35,444 bases of DNA, from the NCBI GenBank assembly GCA_937139415.1, contig CAKZPS010000065.1, positions 1 through 35,444 on the forward strand. Direction: 5' to 3'. The notes under the pieces were generated by a model. It was not told the origin of the DNA, searched no databases, and worked only from the letters and a program-made list of their open reading frames with translations. This DNA is from an uncultured bacterium. Its GTDB lineage: Bacteria > Atribacterota > Atribacteria > Atribacterales > Caldatribacteriaceae. Position 1 is the stretch's first letter. Each line of letters starts with the position of its first letter. The position numbers were made by a program, and so were the translations under genes. Shown piece by piece: positions 1 through 7,112 of the stretch.

Positions 1-644
1 CCGCTGGATTCACCCCTGCAGTTTCAGCGGCGAGTCCCAGTGCTTTTGATGCTGATGAGTTAGGTTTCGGTGTTGCCGCGAGCTTTGATCTCTCCAGTGA
101 AGATAGCGCTGATAAGTGGACGCTCGACGTTGAATACGATTACGCTCAAGCCATCTCTACCAGTGCGGTAACTACGAGCGAGGTCACTGGTACCATTACT
201 TACGTTCCCGAAGATGCAGCTGAAGAAGAAGAATTAATGGTCGAGGTTACCTATGACTTACTCACCAGTGGTGTTACCATCTACGGTGGATACCTCAACT
301 ATCCGCTTGATCTCGATAGTGAAGACAGCGAAGCCTATCTCTCGGTGGGTGGAGAGTATGACATGGCTGCCCAAGGCTTCACCTTGGCTGGTCAGCTCGT
401 GTACAAGTGGTTGGACAAGAACACTACTCTTACCGTAGAAGGTCGTTATGACAGTACGCCCCCTGCTGGTGTACAGCCGTGGAGTGCGTATGCCGAGCTC
501 GCTTGGGATATGGCAGAGAACACTGCTTTGACCTTGGGCTATGAATACAACACTTGGGATGCTGGTGATGACGATAACCTTGGTCAAGGGAACGTTATCG
601 ACGGTGCCGGAACGATCACTGCAGAGTTGAGCGTGTCCTTCTAA
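1..644 (+). CDS. Outer-membrane beta-barrel (porin-like) protein, C-terminal part
   Basis: The frame is open from the window edge (codons in phase from base 3) to TAA at 642-644, about 213 codons, so the 5' end lies outside. The protein is acidic and rich in Gly, Thr, Tyr, Ser and Asp. It shows repeated alternating hydrophobic/polar strands such as SAYAELAWDM, TALTLGYEYNTW and TITAELSVSF, separated by acidic turns. The last residue is Phe, the usual C-terminal signature of barrels inserted by the BAM machinery. The likely role is a porin or structural outer-membrane barrel; substrate and family are not identifiable from this fragment. It implies a diderm envelope. It ends directly before a strong terminator, so it closes its transcription unit. 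Confidence 0.7.
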   Translation, partial: AGFTPAVSAASPSAFDADELGFGVAASFDLSSEDSADKWTLDVEYDYAQAISTSAVTTSEVTGTITYVPEDAAEEEELMVEVTYDLLTSGVTIYGGYLNYPLDLDSEDSEAYLSVGGEYDMAAQGFTLAGQLVYKWLDKNTTLTVEGRYDSTPPAGVQPWSAYAELAWDMAENTALTLGYEYNTWDAGDDDNLGQGNVIDGAGTITAELSVSF

Positions 645-663
645 GGAGGAATTTGGTGAAAAA

Positions 664-693
664 GCCCTGGGGATTATCCCCAGGGCTTTTTTT
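664..693 (+). terminator. Rho-independent terminator after the barrel gene
   Basis: A perfect 9-bp stem (GCCCTGGGG at 664-672 with CCCCAGGGC at 678-686) has a 5-nt ATTAT loop and is followed by T7 (687-693). The flanking A661-663 can pair with the first Ts. It lies 20 nt past the barrel stop and separates that gene from bactofilin. Confidence 0.9.
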
Positions 694-708
694 ATGCTCT
701 TTTTTCAG

Positions 709-714
709 TATAAT
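709..714 (+). promoter_or_regulatory. Putative -10 box for the bactofilin operon
   Basis: A perfect TATAAT lies 7 nt before the ATG at 722 and just after the terminator T-run. No good -35 hexamer is visible at the right distance. If used, the transcript would start almost at the ATG and be essentially leaderless. Confidence 0.4.
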
Positions 715-721
715 TGAGAAC

Positions 722-1129
722 ATGGAAGCTCAGATGGTTCTTGCCCGTTTGAAGCAGTTTCTCTCACGGAAACTGCGTCATTCTCTTAATCACTCTTTTT
801 CACGCCTTCCGGTGAGCGTTTTTCTCCCTACGCGTTCCTCTTTTGAGGGGGATATCGAAACTGATGCTTTAGTGAGGATAGAAGGGAAAATGATCGGTCG
901 TATCAAATCCTCGGTAGTTATCGTCGCTCAACAGGCAAAAACTACTGCCGAGGTTGAAGCAGATTGTCTCTATGTGGAAGGCAACTTTCAGGGCATTGCC
1001 CGTACGCGCTTATTATATCTTGCTCACGGGGGATCAGTGAATGGGGAGGTAAGGGCAGAGAGTCTCTACGTCCATCAAGGAGCCTTCATGAAAGGAAAGG
1101 TTGCCATATCTAAACGCGAAGGTGAGTAA
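722..1129 (+). CDS. Bactofilin family cytoskeletal protein
   Basis: This 135-residue protein has a basic N-terminal segment (residues 1-33, with a KQFLSRKLRHSL stretch that could be amphipathic). The bactofilin (polymer-forming cytoskeletal) core follows from about residue 39 to 130, with the usual short repeats of a right-handed beta-helix: FEGDIETDALVRIEGKMIG, VYVEGNFQG-like and SVNGEVRAESLYV. Bactofilins polymerise without nucleotide and usually act at the membrane in shape or envelope tasks. The ATG at 722 is chosen because the frame upstream runs through the terminator. In-frame TTG (653) and GTG (656) codons exist behind an AGGAGG at 645-650, so a 22-23 residue longer form starting inside the hairpin cannot be excluded. 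The next gene starts 1 nt after the stop. Confidence 0.8.
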   Translation: MEAQMVLARLKQFLSRKLRHSLNHSFSRLPVSVFLPTRSSFEGDIETDALVRIEGKMIGRIKSSVVIVAQQAKTTAEVEADCLYVEGNFQGIARTRLLYLAHGGSVNGEVRAESLYVHQGAFMKGKVAISKREGE

Positions 1130-1130
1130 A

Positions 1131-2126
1131 ATGGTGTATCTCGGGAAATTACCCCCGCCACTCTTGGAGAAAATTGTTTTTCCCTTTCAGGGGACAAAAC
1201 GAAAAGAAGTGCTCTTCGGAGCCGGATTAGGCCGAGACTGTGGAATCGTCAATTTCGGAGAGGATTTGGTGGCGGTGACTTGTGACCCTATTACCGGTGC
1301 TCCTGGGTTTTTGGGGATTTTTGCCGTCCAAGTAGTGGTCAACGATTTGGTATGTAGCGGTGCGGAGCCGGTTGCTCTTCTCTTGAGCTTGATTTTTCCC
1401 CCCCACAGTTCGCCTGAGGAAATCGAAGGAATCATGCGAGAAGTTGATACCGTGTGCCGGGAGTTCGGTATCGCCGTGTTGGGGGGGCATACGGAGATTT
1501 CTCCTGTGGTTACCAAACCCTTGGTTCACTGTGCTGGTTTAGGGAGGGTGAGACCTGGCTTTGTGCCTGACGTCACCGCGGTCGCTCCTGGGGACGCTAT
1601 CCTTATCACCAAAGGGGTGGGTATCGAGGGGACGGCTATTTTAGCCTGGGAGAGAGAAAGCGAGTTACAAGAAGCCTTTGGTGCTCGTTTCGCGGAGAGA
1701 GCGAAGGGATTCCTCTCCATGATGAGTGTCTTTCCTGAAGCGCGGGTAATTTTACCTCTCAAGCCTCATTGTTTGCATGATGTTACCGAGGGAGGACTCT
1801 TAGGTGCCCTGTGGGAAGTGTGTTCGGGGAGGGGACTCGGTTTTGAAATCGAGGAACAACGGGTTTTCGTTTTTCCCGAAACGGAAAGTATCGCCCACTA
1901 CTTTCACATTGACCCCTTACGTTTGATTTCCAGTGGAACTCTACTCGTCTTCACTCCTTCCCCTCGTGAAATTATGTCTACCCTCGAGGCTCTTTCTATC
2001 CCTGTTTTTGAGATTGGAGTGGTGACTGCTTGTCGGTCGATGAAAATTCGGCGGAAAGACGGTAGAATCGAGGAGGTTACCACATGTCCGCAGGACGAAT
2101 TGTGGAGAGTCATAGCTCGCTTGTGA
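1131..2126 (+). CDS. AIR synthase-related protein (HypE/PurM-like ATP-binding fold)
   Basis: This 331-residue protein belongs to the PurM/HypE/SelD/ThiL superfamily. N-terminal AIRS-type motifs include GRDCGIV, VTCDPITG and VNDLVCSGAEP. GGHTEISP and a C-terminal AIRS domain with HDVTEGGLLGALWE follow. Members bind ATP and generate phosphorylated intermediates. A true HypE ends in a PRIC-type Cys tail that takes the carbamoyl group; this protein ends in ELWRVIARL and lacks it, and no hydrogenase genes are nearby. It is therefore better called HypE-like with unknown substrate. The start is the ATG at 1131, 1 nt after the bactofilin stop and preceded by AAGGTGAG. It overlaps the next gene by 43 nt. 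Confidence 0.75.
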   Translation: MVYLGKLPPPLLEKIVFPFQGTKRKEVLFGAGLGRDCGIVNFGEDLVAVTCDPITGAPGFLGIFAVQVVVNDLVCSGAEPVALLLSLIFPPHSSPEEIEGIMREVDTVCREFGIAVLGGHTEISPVVTKPLVHCAGLGRVRPGFVPDVTAVAPGDAILITKGVGIEGTAILAWERESELQEAFGARFAERAKGFLSMMSVFPEARVILPLKPHCLHDVTEGGLLGALWEVCSGRGLGFEIEEQRVFVFPETESIAHYFHIDPLRLISSGTLLVFTPSPREIMSTLEALSIPVFEIGVVTACRSMKIRRKDGRIEEVTTCPQDELWRVIARL

Positions 2127-2716
2127 CCGTAATCGGTCGAAAGCTTTTCCCCTATCGTGGTCTTGTCTGGGGGGGAGTAGGGTTTTTGGTTTTTTGCTTG
2201 GCGCGTCCTTGTTGGTCTCTCTTCAGTTACGGGTTATTGCTTGTCCTGGGAGGAGAAATTTTGCGTCTTTGGGGAGTAGGGTATATCAAGAATTACCGGG
2301 GGGATATGGAAAGCGAAGTATGCCAATTAGTTACCTCTGGGCCATATGCCTACATGCGCAATCCTTTGTACCTTGCCAATGGCATTATTGGTATAGGCAT
2401 TACCTTCCTCTCCGGATTGTGGTGGTCAACGGTCCTCTTTTTGTTGCTTTTCGTGGTACTTTACGGTACCATTGTGAAGGCAGAAGAAGCCTTTCTTGAA
2501 GAAAGATTTCAGGACAAGTATCGCCTCTACCGAGAATGCGTTCCTGCCTTTGGATGGCGTCTTCCTCCGTATCGAGGGGAAAAACAGACCTTCTCCTGGC
2601 GAATTATCCTCAAAGAAGAAGTGACTACTCTTGTGACCCTCTTTCTCGTTACCCTCCTTTTCTACTGGCGAGGGTTTGGTTTTTTGCGGCTTTTAGATCG
2701 CCTCTTCTTTTTTTAG
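2084..2716 (+). CDS. Isoprenylcysteine carboxyl methyltransferase (ICMT)-like membrane methyltransferase
   Basis: This 210-residue integral membrane protein has about five hydrophobic segments. It carries the ICMT/PEMT-type SAM-binding signature GPYAYMRNPLYLAN near the middle, then the characteristic EEAFLEERFQDKYRLYRECVPAF segment. Bacterial members methylate lipids or small lipophilic acceptors; the substrate here is unknown. The ATG at 2084 has an ideal AGGAGG (2071-2076) 7 nt upstream, so the 43-nt overlap with the preceding gene looks real and implies translational coupling. A GTG at 2123 overlapping the upstream TGA is a weaker alternative. The 3' end overlaps the convergent AmaP gene by 24 nt. 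Confidence 0.75.
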   Translation: MSAGRIVESHSSLVTVIGRKLFPYRGLVWGGVGFLVFCLARPCWSLFSYGLLLVLGGEILRLWGVGYIKNYRGDMESEVCQLVTSGPYAYMRNPLYLANGIIGIGITFLSGLWWSTVLFLLLFVVLYGTIVKAEEAFLEERFQDKYRLYRECVPAFGWRLPPYRGEKQTFSWRIILKEEVTTLVTLFLVTLLFYWRGFGFLRLLDRLFFF

Positions 2717-3232
2717 GTCGACGGATAAATAAATGTCTGAAAGGGCGATACCCGTTTGCCGTTCGATTCTCTCTCTCACCTTGCTCTTCACCGCGGCAGA
2801 AAGTTCGGGAATGGAAGTGTCAGGTTTGACCCCCAGGATGAGCGAAAGAATGAGGTTATTCCCTCTTTTTTCCACCTGTGATTCGGTGGAAATAATTTCG
2901 CTGAACCCTTTGAGAGCTTCTTCAGCCAAGGCTTTGATTGATTCAAAAGAAATTTTTACCTCTCCTTCGCTGGTAGCGTAGGTAACCGTCTTGTCACGCG
3001 AGGGCAAAAGGAAACGAAACAGGAAAAAGGCGACCCCAAGGAAAGCTACCACCACAAGAAGACCTAAAATCTGGAAAAAGATGTTGAGGCGAAAGAAGAG
3101 GTAAAAGGAAGTAACCCACTCTTGAACCGTGATCACCGGGATAATATTGAAGATAACGGTAGCGATACTCAACGCAATGAGGACTAAAAGCAATCCCAAG
3201 AGAAACGCGAAAAGTCGACCCCAAAACACCAT
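2693..3232 (-). CDS. amaP: Alkaline shock response membrane anchor protein AmaP (Asp23-related)
   Basis: This 179-residue protein has two N-terminal membrane segments (about residues 5-32 and 50-77). A cytoplasmic Asp23/DUF322-like domain follows, recognisable from GEVKISFESIKALAEEALKG through LSLILGVKPDTSIPELSAAVKSKVRERIERQTGI. In Firmicutes AmaP anchors Asp23 at the membrane and is linked to envelope or alkaline stress; no separate asp23 is present here. It is the last gene of a minus-strand operon after GNAT and rad52, 14 nt from the latter. Its 3' end overlaps the convergent methyltransferase. Confidence 0.75.
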   Translation of the reverse strand: MVFWGRLFAFLLGLLLVLIALSIATVIFNIIPVITVQEWVTSFYLFFRLNIFFQILGLLVVVAFLGVAFFLFRFLLPSRDKTVTYATSEGEVKISFESIKALAEEALKGFSEIISTESQVEKRGNNLILSLILGVKPDTSIPELSAAVKSKVRERIERQTGIALSDIYLSVDLKKEEAI

Positions 3233-3246
3233 GGTTCTCGCCTCCT

Positions 3247-3783
3247 TTAATGAGCTTCTTCTTTTTTGAGCTTGTCAATGAGTTCCGAGGCTTCCTGAAA
3301 AGTTAATTGGTGAAGGGTTTCTTCGGGGATGGTTTTCCCCTTGGATTTGAGAAGCGTGCGAATGAATTGCTTCTGTTTTTCCGAAGCAAGACGGGGCAAA
3401 GAAGCCTCCTCTTCTTCTTGATAGAGGTATAAACCCACACCAAGGAGCGTAGCGCATTTTTTCAGTGCGTCAGAGGCAGCCGCTTTGAGATCGTCACCGA
3501 AATCGACCAGTCCTCCTTGACGGTCAGACGAGAATGCCTTAAAGCCAAACTGCTCCTTCACCACATTTCCGCAGGTGAGTCGGCCTAAAACCCACACGTA
3601 TCCCCTCTCAAGATCGATGGCTTTTTCCTTAATCTCGAACGACCATTCTCCCTCGAAAGCCTCATTCAGTCGCTTGATAATCGAGAGAGTTTCAAGATAA
3701 TAGAGTTCCTTACCATCTTTTCCCAAGCGAGATTTAATCTCTTTTTTGGGGAATTTTTTTTCCAAGATATCTCGGTTACGCAT
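3247..3783 (-). CDS. Rad52/Rad22 family single-strand annealing protein
   Basis: This 178-residue protein shows the Rad52_Rad22 core: an N-terminal LYYLETLSIIKRLNEAFEGEWSFE segment, then DFGDDLKAAASDALKKCATLLGVGLYLY, the typical signature of the family. These proteins bind ssDNA and promote annealing in double-strand-break repair or phage recombination. The short C-terminal tail (ASEKQKQFIRTLLKSKGKTIPEE onward) resembles the helical tail found in many phage and bacterial members. It overlaps the upstream GNAT gene by 8 nt. No phage genes surround it, so it appears to be a resident chromosomal copy or a stranded recombinase. Confidence 0.85.
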   Translation of the reverse strand: MRNRDILEKKFPKKEIKSRLGKDGKELYYLETLSIIKRLNEAFEGEWSFEIKEKAIDLERGYVWVLGRLTCGNVVKEQFGFKAFSSDRQGGLVDFGDDLKAAASDALKKCATLLGVGLYLYQEEEEASLPRLASEKQKQFIRTLLKSKGKTIPEETLHQLTFQEASELIDKLKKEEAH

Positions 3784-4318
3784 GTCTTCCCCCTTCGAGG
3801 TTTCTCTCTCCTCTCTCGTCGATCATTTTTTGGTAAATGCATACATCAACCCATCTATCGAATTTGTACCCTACTTCTCTCATGATTCCGCATAATCGGA
3901 ACCCTAACTTTTCGTGTAATTTGATGCTCGGAAGGTTCTCTCGGGCAATGAAAGCGAGCACCGAATGGTAGCCGATGCGTTTCGCTTCCTCTAAGAGATA
4001 ACTCAAGAGTTCATATCCGATGCGTTGACGGCGAAACTCTTCTCGAACGTAGACGGAGTCGGAAACCGTATACTGGTATCCTTCCCGTTCGGAATAGGGA
4101 CTCAAACAAGCCCAGGCAATCACCATGCCGCCTTCTTCGGCGACCAAAAGGGGATATTTCTCGCTATGTTCTTCATACCATTGTTTCTGCTCTTCTAAGG
4201 AACGAGGGTAGAGGTGAAAGGTGGCTATGGTATAGAGAACCGCCTCGTTGTAAATAGCGGTAATTTGGGGAAGATCTCTTTCTTGAGCTCGACGGATCAC
4301 TAAAACCTTTTCTTTCAT
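3776..4318 (-). CDS. GNAT family N-acetyltransferase (phosphinothricin acetyltransferase-like)
   Basis: This 180-residue protein has a full GNAT fold. The N-terminal part VIRRAQERDLPQITAIYNEAV is typical of the Pat/YncA group. The acetyl-CoA-binding motif A (RRQRIGYELLSYLLEEA) lies at about residues 96-112, and the C-terminal ENLPSIKLHEKLGFRLCG follows. It probably acetylates an amino group of a small molecule; the substrate is unknown. The ATG at 4318 is preceded by AGGAAC at close spacing. The reading frame continues further upstream, but that region overlaps the divergent lipoprotein gene and has no family similarity. It is the first gene of the GNAT-rad52-amaP operon. Confidence 0.85.
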   Translation of the reverse strand: MKEKVLVIRRAQERDLPQITAIYNEAVLYTIATFHLYPRSLEEQKQWYEEHSEKYPLLVAEEGGMVIAWACLSPYSEREGYQYTVSDSVYVREEFRRQRIGYELLSYLLEEAKRIGYHSVLAFIARENLPSIKLHEKLGFRLCGIMREVGYKFDRWVDVCIYQKMIDERGERNLEGGRHA

Positions 4319-4392
4319 AGCGTTCCTATTGTATATCTTTTTCTTCCGATAGAAAAGAGAGAGAAATAATCCTCTTCCTACCATATTTTGTG

Positions 4393-4398
4393 TATAAT
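4393..4398 (+). promoter_or_regulatory. Putative -10 box for the lipoprotein gene
   Basis: A perfect TATAAT lies 33 nt upstream of the ATG at 4432 in the divergent intergenic region. A strong AAAGGAGGGG ribosome site lies between. No recognisable -35 element is seen. Confidence 0.5.
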
Positions 4399-4431
4399 GG
4401 AAGAAAGTTCTTAGAAAAGGAGGGGAAAAGA

Positions 4432-5007
4432 ATGGTAAGGAAGATGGTGTGGATCGCAGTGTTATGCGTGTTTTTGGGGGCGTGTTCAAGTACTCTTTTG
4501 GCCCAAGGAGAAGTGGACCTTTTGCAAAAAGCAGTCGCTCTCTTAGAGCAGGGACAGGGAGAAGATGCCCAGAAACTCCTTGAGGAAGTACGATTACTCT
4601 TGTGGAACCAGTTACCCTTACGGGTGGAAAATGTCACCCTGATTGAGGAATCGGCGGGAGGATTTGGATACTTTCGCCCGCGGAATTCTCGTCTCTACGC
4701 TCAAGGTGAGGAAATACTTGCCTACGCCGAACCCAAGAATTACACCATTTTGGTTGAAGATGGTGCCTATCACATCTTTTTGGTCTTGGATGCCCAATTG
4801 TATGGTCAGGAAAGAAATCTTCTTTTTGAACAGAAAGAATTTCTCTCTTTTCGCTATATTACCTTAACCCCGGTCTTTGAGGTTTTTTTCAATCTCTCTT
4901 TCCATCTCGATGAGGTTCCTCCGGGAGAGTATGTTTTGGTGGTCGTGGTGAATGATCGGTTGGGAGGGAAGAACACTACCTTTGAAATTCCCATCATGTT
5001 GAGGTGA
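4432..5007 (+). CDS. Putative lipoprotein of unknown function
   Basis: This 191-residue exported protein has basic start MVRK, a hydrophobic core, and a lipobox LGAC with Cys at residue 18, so lipidation is likely. An alternative signal-peptidase I site (LLAQG) follows a few residues later. A short helical stretch (about residues 30-50, LLQKAVALLEQGQGEDAQKLLEEV) resembles a single TPR-like hairpin. The C-terminal two thirds looks like a beta-sandwich. I do not recognise a family. The start at 4432 is set by the AAAGGAGGGG ribosome site. It is the only gene between its promoter and the peptide operon 41 nt downstream, so read-through into that operon is possible. Confidence 0.65.
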   Translation: MVRKMVWIAVLCVFLGACSSTLLAQGEVDLLQKAVALLEQGQGEDAQKLLEEVRLLLWNQLPLRVENVTLIEESAGGFGYFRPRNSRLYAQGEEILAYAEPKNYTILVEDGAYHIFLVLDAQLYGQERNLLFEQKEFLSFRYITLTPVFEVFFNLSFHLDEVPPGEYVLVVVVNDRLGGKNTTFEIPIMLR

Positions 5008-5048
5008 TATCAAGGATATCCAAAGAATTTAGAAGGGAGTGATGGTAT

Positions 5049-6094
5049 TTGCCCAAGCTCTATGAGTACGAATTAGGGAAAGCAGCCTTGATTCTCACCA
5101 AAGAACTTTTTAAGCTGAAGGAAGGAGAGACTTTCCTCATCACTGCCGATACGGAAAGTGATGAACGAGTCGTCGATGCTACCGCGAGTGCTGCTTTCGC
5201 ATTGGGAGCAAAACCAATAGTAACTTGGATCCCGCGCCTTTGGGGGTGGGCAAAGCAGCAGATAGTATGCTCCCCATGGATGCTCTTACCGCTTTGCTCA
5301 CTTCGGTGGACGCCTGGGTAGAATTTAATAATCAGTGGCTTTTGTATTCGACGCCCTACGACGTTGCTCTAAAGCGTAATCCTCGACTGAGACATTTGTG
5401 TCTTGTGGGAATGAATGTGGATATGATGATTCGTTGTATCGGTCGGGTCAATTATCCAGTGTTGCGAGAATTCGAAGAGCGACTGGTGGAAATGACTCGC
5501 GGGGCGAAAAAGGTCCGTATGACTACACCGGCGGGAGAAGAAGTGGAATTCGAAAACGACCCCAATCATCCTGTGAACTGTGAGTTGGGGTATGCTGATA
5601 CTCCTGGTTCACATATGATGGCGGGACAGGTTGCTTGGTCGCCCAAACTTGGCACCATTAACGGTGTGATTGTCTTTGATGGGTCGGTAGTGCCCCCGGT
5701 TGGAATTCTACGGGAACCCATTCGTTTGGTGGTAGAGCGAGGAAAGATTGTCAAAATAGAGGGAGGAAAAGAAGCCCAAGACTTTGAATCGTGGCTCCAT
5801 AGCTTTAACCATCCGCAGATGTTTCAGATGGCTCATGTCTGTTATGGTTTTCATCCCGGAGCGAAGTTAACCGGAGATATTCTCGAAGACGAACGAGTGT
5901 GGGGGTGTACCGAGTGGGGCGTGGGGAATATTGGTGCCATTTTGATTCCTCCTCACGGCATTCCTGCCCCTTCTCATTCTGACGGTATTTGTCTCAATAC
6001 CTCAGTATGGTTAGATGGTGTTCTCATTATCGATCGAGGACAGGTGGTCGATGCAAAACTTCGGAAGCTCGCTCGCCAACTGGGAAGAGGATAG
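5049..6094 (+). pseudogene. COG2309 metalloenzyme, NicX-like (M29 aminopeptidase superfamily), frame broken near 5225
   Basis: Two overlapping frames together give one protein of about 348 residues. The first (TTG start 5049) reads through GAKPIVT; the second resumes as DPAPLGVGKAADSM near 5228 and runs intact to TAG 6092-6094. The switch equals one missing base around 5223-5228. The protein is like M29 peptidases, but the conserved region reads MAHVCYGF (His near residue 262) and SHSDG (His/Asp near 309/311). That His plus His-x-Asp set matches what I recall of the Fe(II) ligands of 2,5-dihydroxypyridine 5,6-dioxygenase (NicX). Actual substrate is unknown. It is followed 11 nt later by an intact paralogue. 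The break may be a sequencing error or a recent inactivation. Confidence 0.65.
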
Positions 6095-6105
6095 GAGGGA
6101 GTGGC

Positions 6106-7077
6106 ATGAATATCACGCCCTTAATGAGAGGGGCTATGATTGCGGTCCGAGATTGTATGGGCGCGAAGCCGGAAGAACGGGTGCTCATCGTGACCGATAC
6201 CGGCAAAATTTCTTTGGCGCAGTCCTTTCTCTTGGCCTCACACGCCTTAGGAATTGATGCTACCTTGTTTTTGATGGCTCCTCGTTCCCACCACGCCGAA
6301 GAGCCGCCGCAAGAAATCGCCGCAGCCTTGGAAGCTTGCGATGTGGCACTCCTTGTGACCACGATGAGCCTTACCCATACCCACGCCCGCATGCGGGCTA
6401 CGGAAAAAGGAGTCCGGGTTGCCAGTATGCCTGGTCTCACCGAAGACATGATGACGGTTGGGGCGATGACCGCTAACTATAAGGAGGTATCGGAGTTGAG
6501 CTGGAAGCTCAACCGCCTTCTTGAAGAGACCAAAGAGGTAGAAATTGCGAGCGAGAAGGGGACGTCCTTGCGGATGAGCCTTGTGGGGCGGAAACCGGGA
6601 ACTCCTCCTGATGATGGACTGTATCGTGAAAAGGGGCGATGGGGTAATTTGCCCGCCGGCGAGGTCTATGTTGCTCCGGTTGAAGACTCGGTAGAAGGGA
6701 TAGCGGTCATTGATGGGTCCATGTCTCCTCTCGGGATACTCAGTGAACCCATTCGTCTTGTCATTGAACGGGGAAAAGTAACCCGGATCGAGGGCGGGAG
6801 AGAGGCGAAGGCCTTCCTTCAATTTCTCCGTAACCTCGACGATCCCAATTCTTACATGATCGGCGAACTCGGCATCGGCACGAATCCCAAAGCGCGAGTC
6901 ACCGGAAATATTTTGGAGGATGAAAAGGCATTTCGTACCATTCATATCGCCTTAGGGATGAATGTCGATATGGGCGGGGTCATTGAAGCGAAAACCCATA
7001 ACGATGGAATTATTTGTGATCCTACGGTCAAATTTGATGGCAGAGTCATTATGGAAAAAGGTATTTTCACCGTGTAG
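6106..7077 (+). CDS. M29 aminopeptidase superfamily protein (COG2309), intact paralogue
   Basis: This 323-residue metalloenzyme is homologous to the preceding gene; both share an SxPxGIL-x-EPIRLVxERGKxxxIEGG segment and a GxILEDE motif. Candidate metal ligands are Glu254 (GELGIGTNP), His280 (IHIALGMN) and His298/Asp300 (THNDG). Having Glu at the first position, where the upstream paralogue has His, makes this copy closer to M29 aminopeptidases (AmpS type). At 323 residues it is shorter than the roughly 410 of classical members. ATG 6106 has AGGAGG (6093-6098) 7 nt upstream, overlapping the previous stop. It lies just before a peptide-binding protein gene, so cytoplasmic processing of imported peptides or related compounds is plausible. 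Confidence 0.75.
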   Translation: MNITPLMRGAMIAVRDCMGAKPEERVLIVTDTGKISLAQSFLLASHALGIDATLFLMAPRSHHAEEPPQEIAAALEACDVALLVTTMSLTHTHARMRATEKGVRVASMPGLTEDMMTVGAMTANYKEVSELSWKLNRLLEETKEVEIASEKGTSLRMSLVGRKPGTPPDDGLYREKGRWGNLPAGEVYVAPVEDSVEGIAVIDGSMSPLGILSEPIRLVIERGKVTRIEGGREAKAFLQFLRNLDDPNSYMIGELGIGTNPKARVTGNILEDEKAFRTIHIALGMNVDMGGVIEAKTHNDGIICDPTVKFDGRVIMEKGIFTV

Positions 7078-7112
7078 AGCGGAAAGGGGGAGTCGGTATG
7101 TGAGGGAAATGG

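Noticed and set aside
653-721. N-terminal extension of bactofilin from TTG 653
   Set aside because: It reads through a strong terminator hairpin and is not similar to bactofilins; kept only as an alternative start.
4319-4489. Longer GNAT N-terminus
   Set aside because: The extra 57 residues overlap the divergent promoter and lipoprotein signal peptide and are low-complexity, not GNAT-like.
6247-6945. Long antisense frame opposite the M29-like gene
   Set aside because: No ribosome site or recognisable domain; codon shadow of the real gene.
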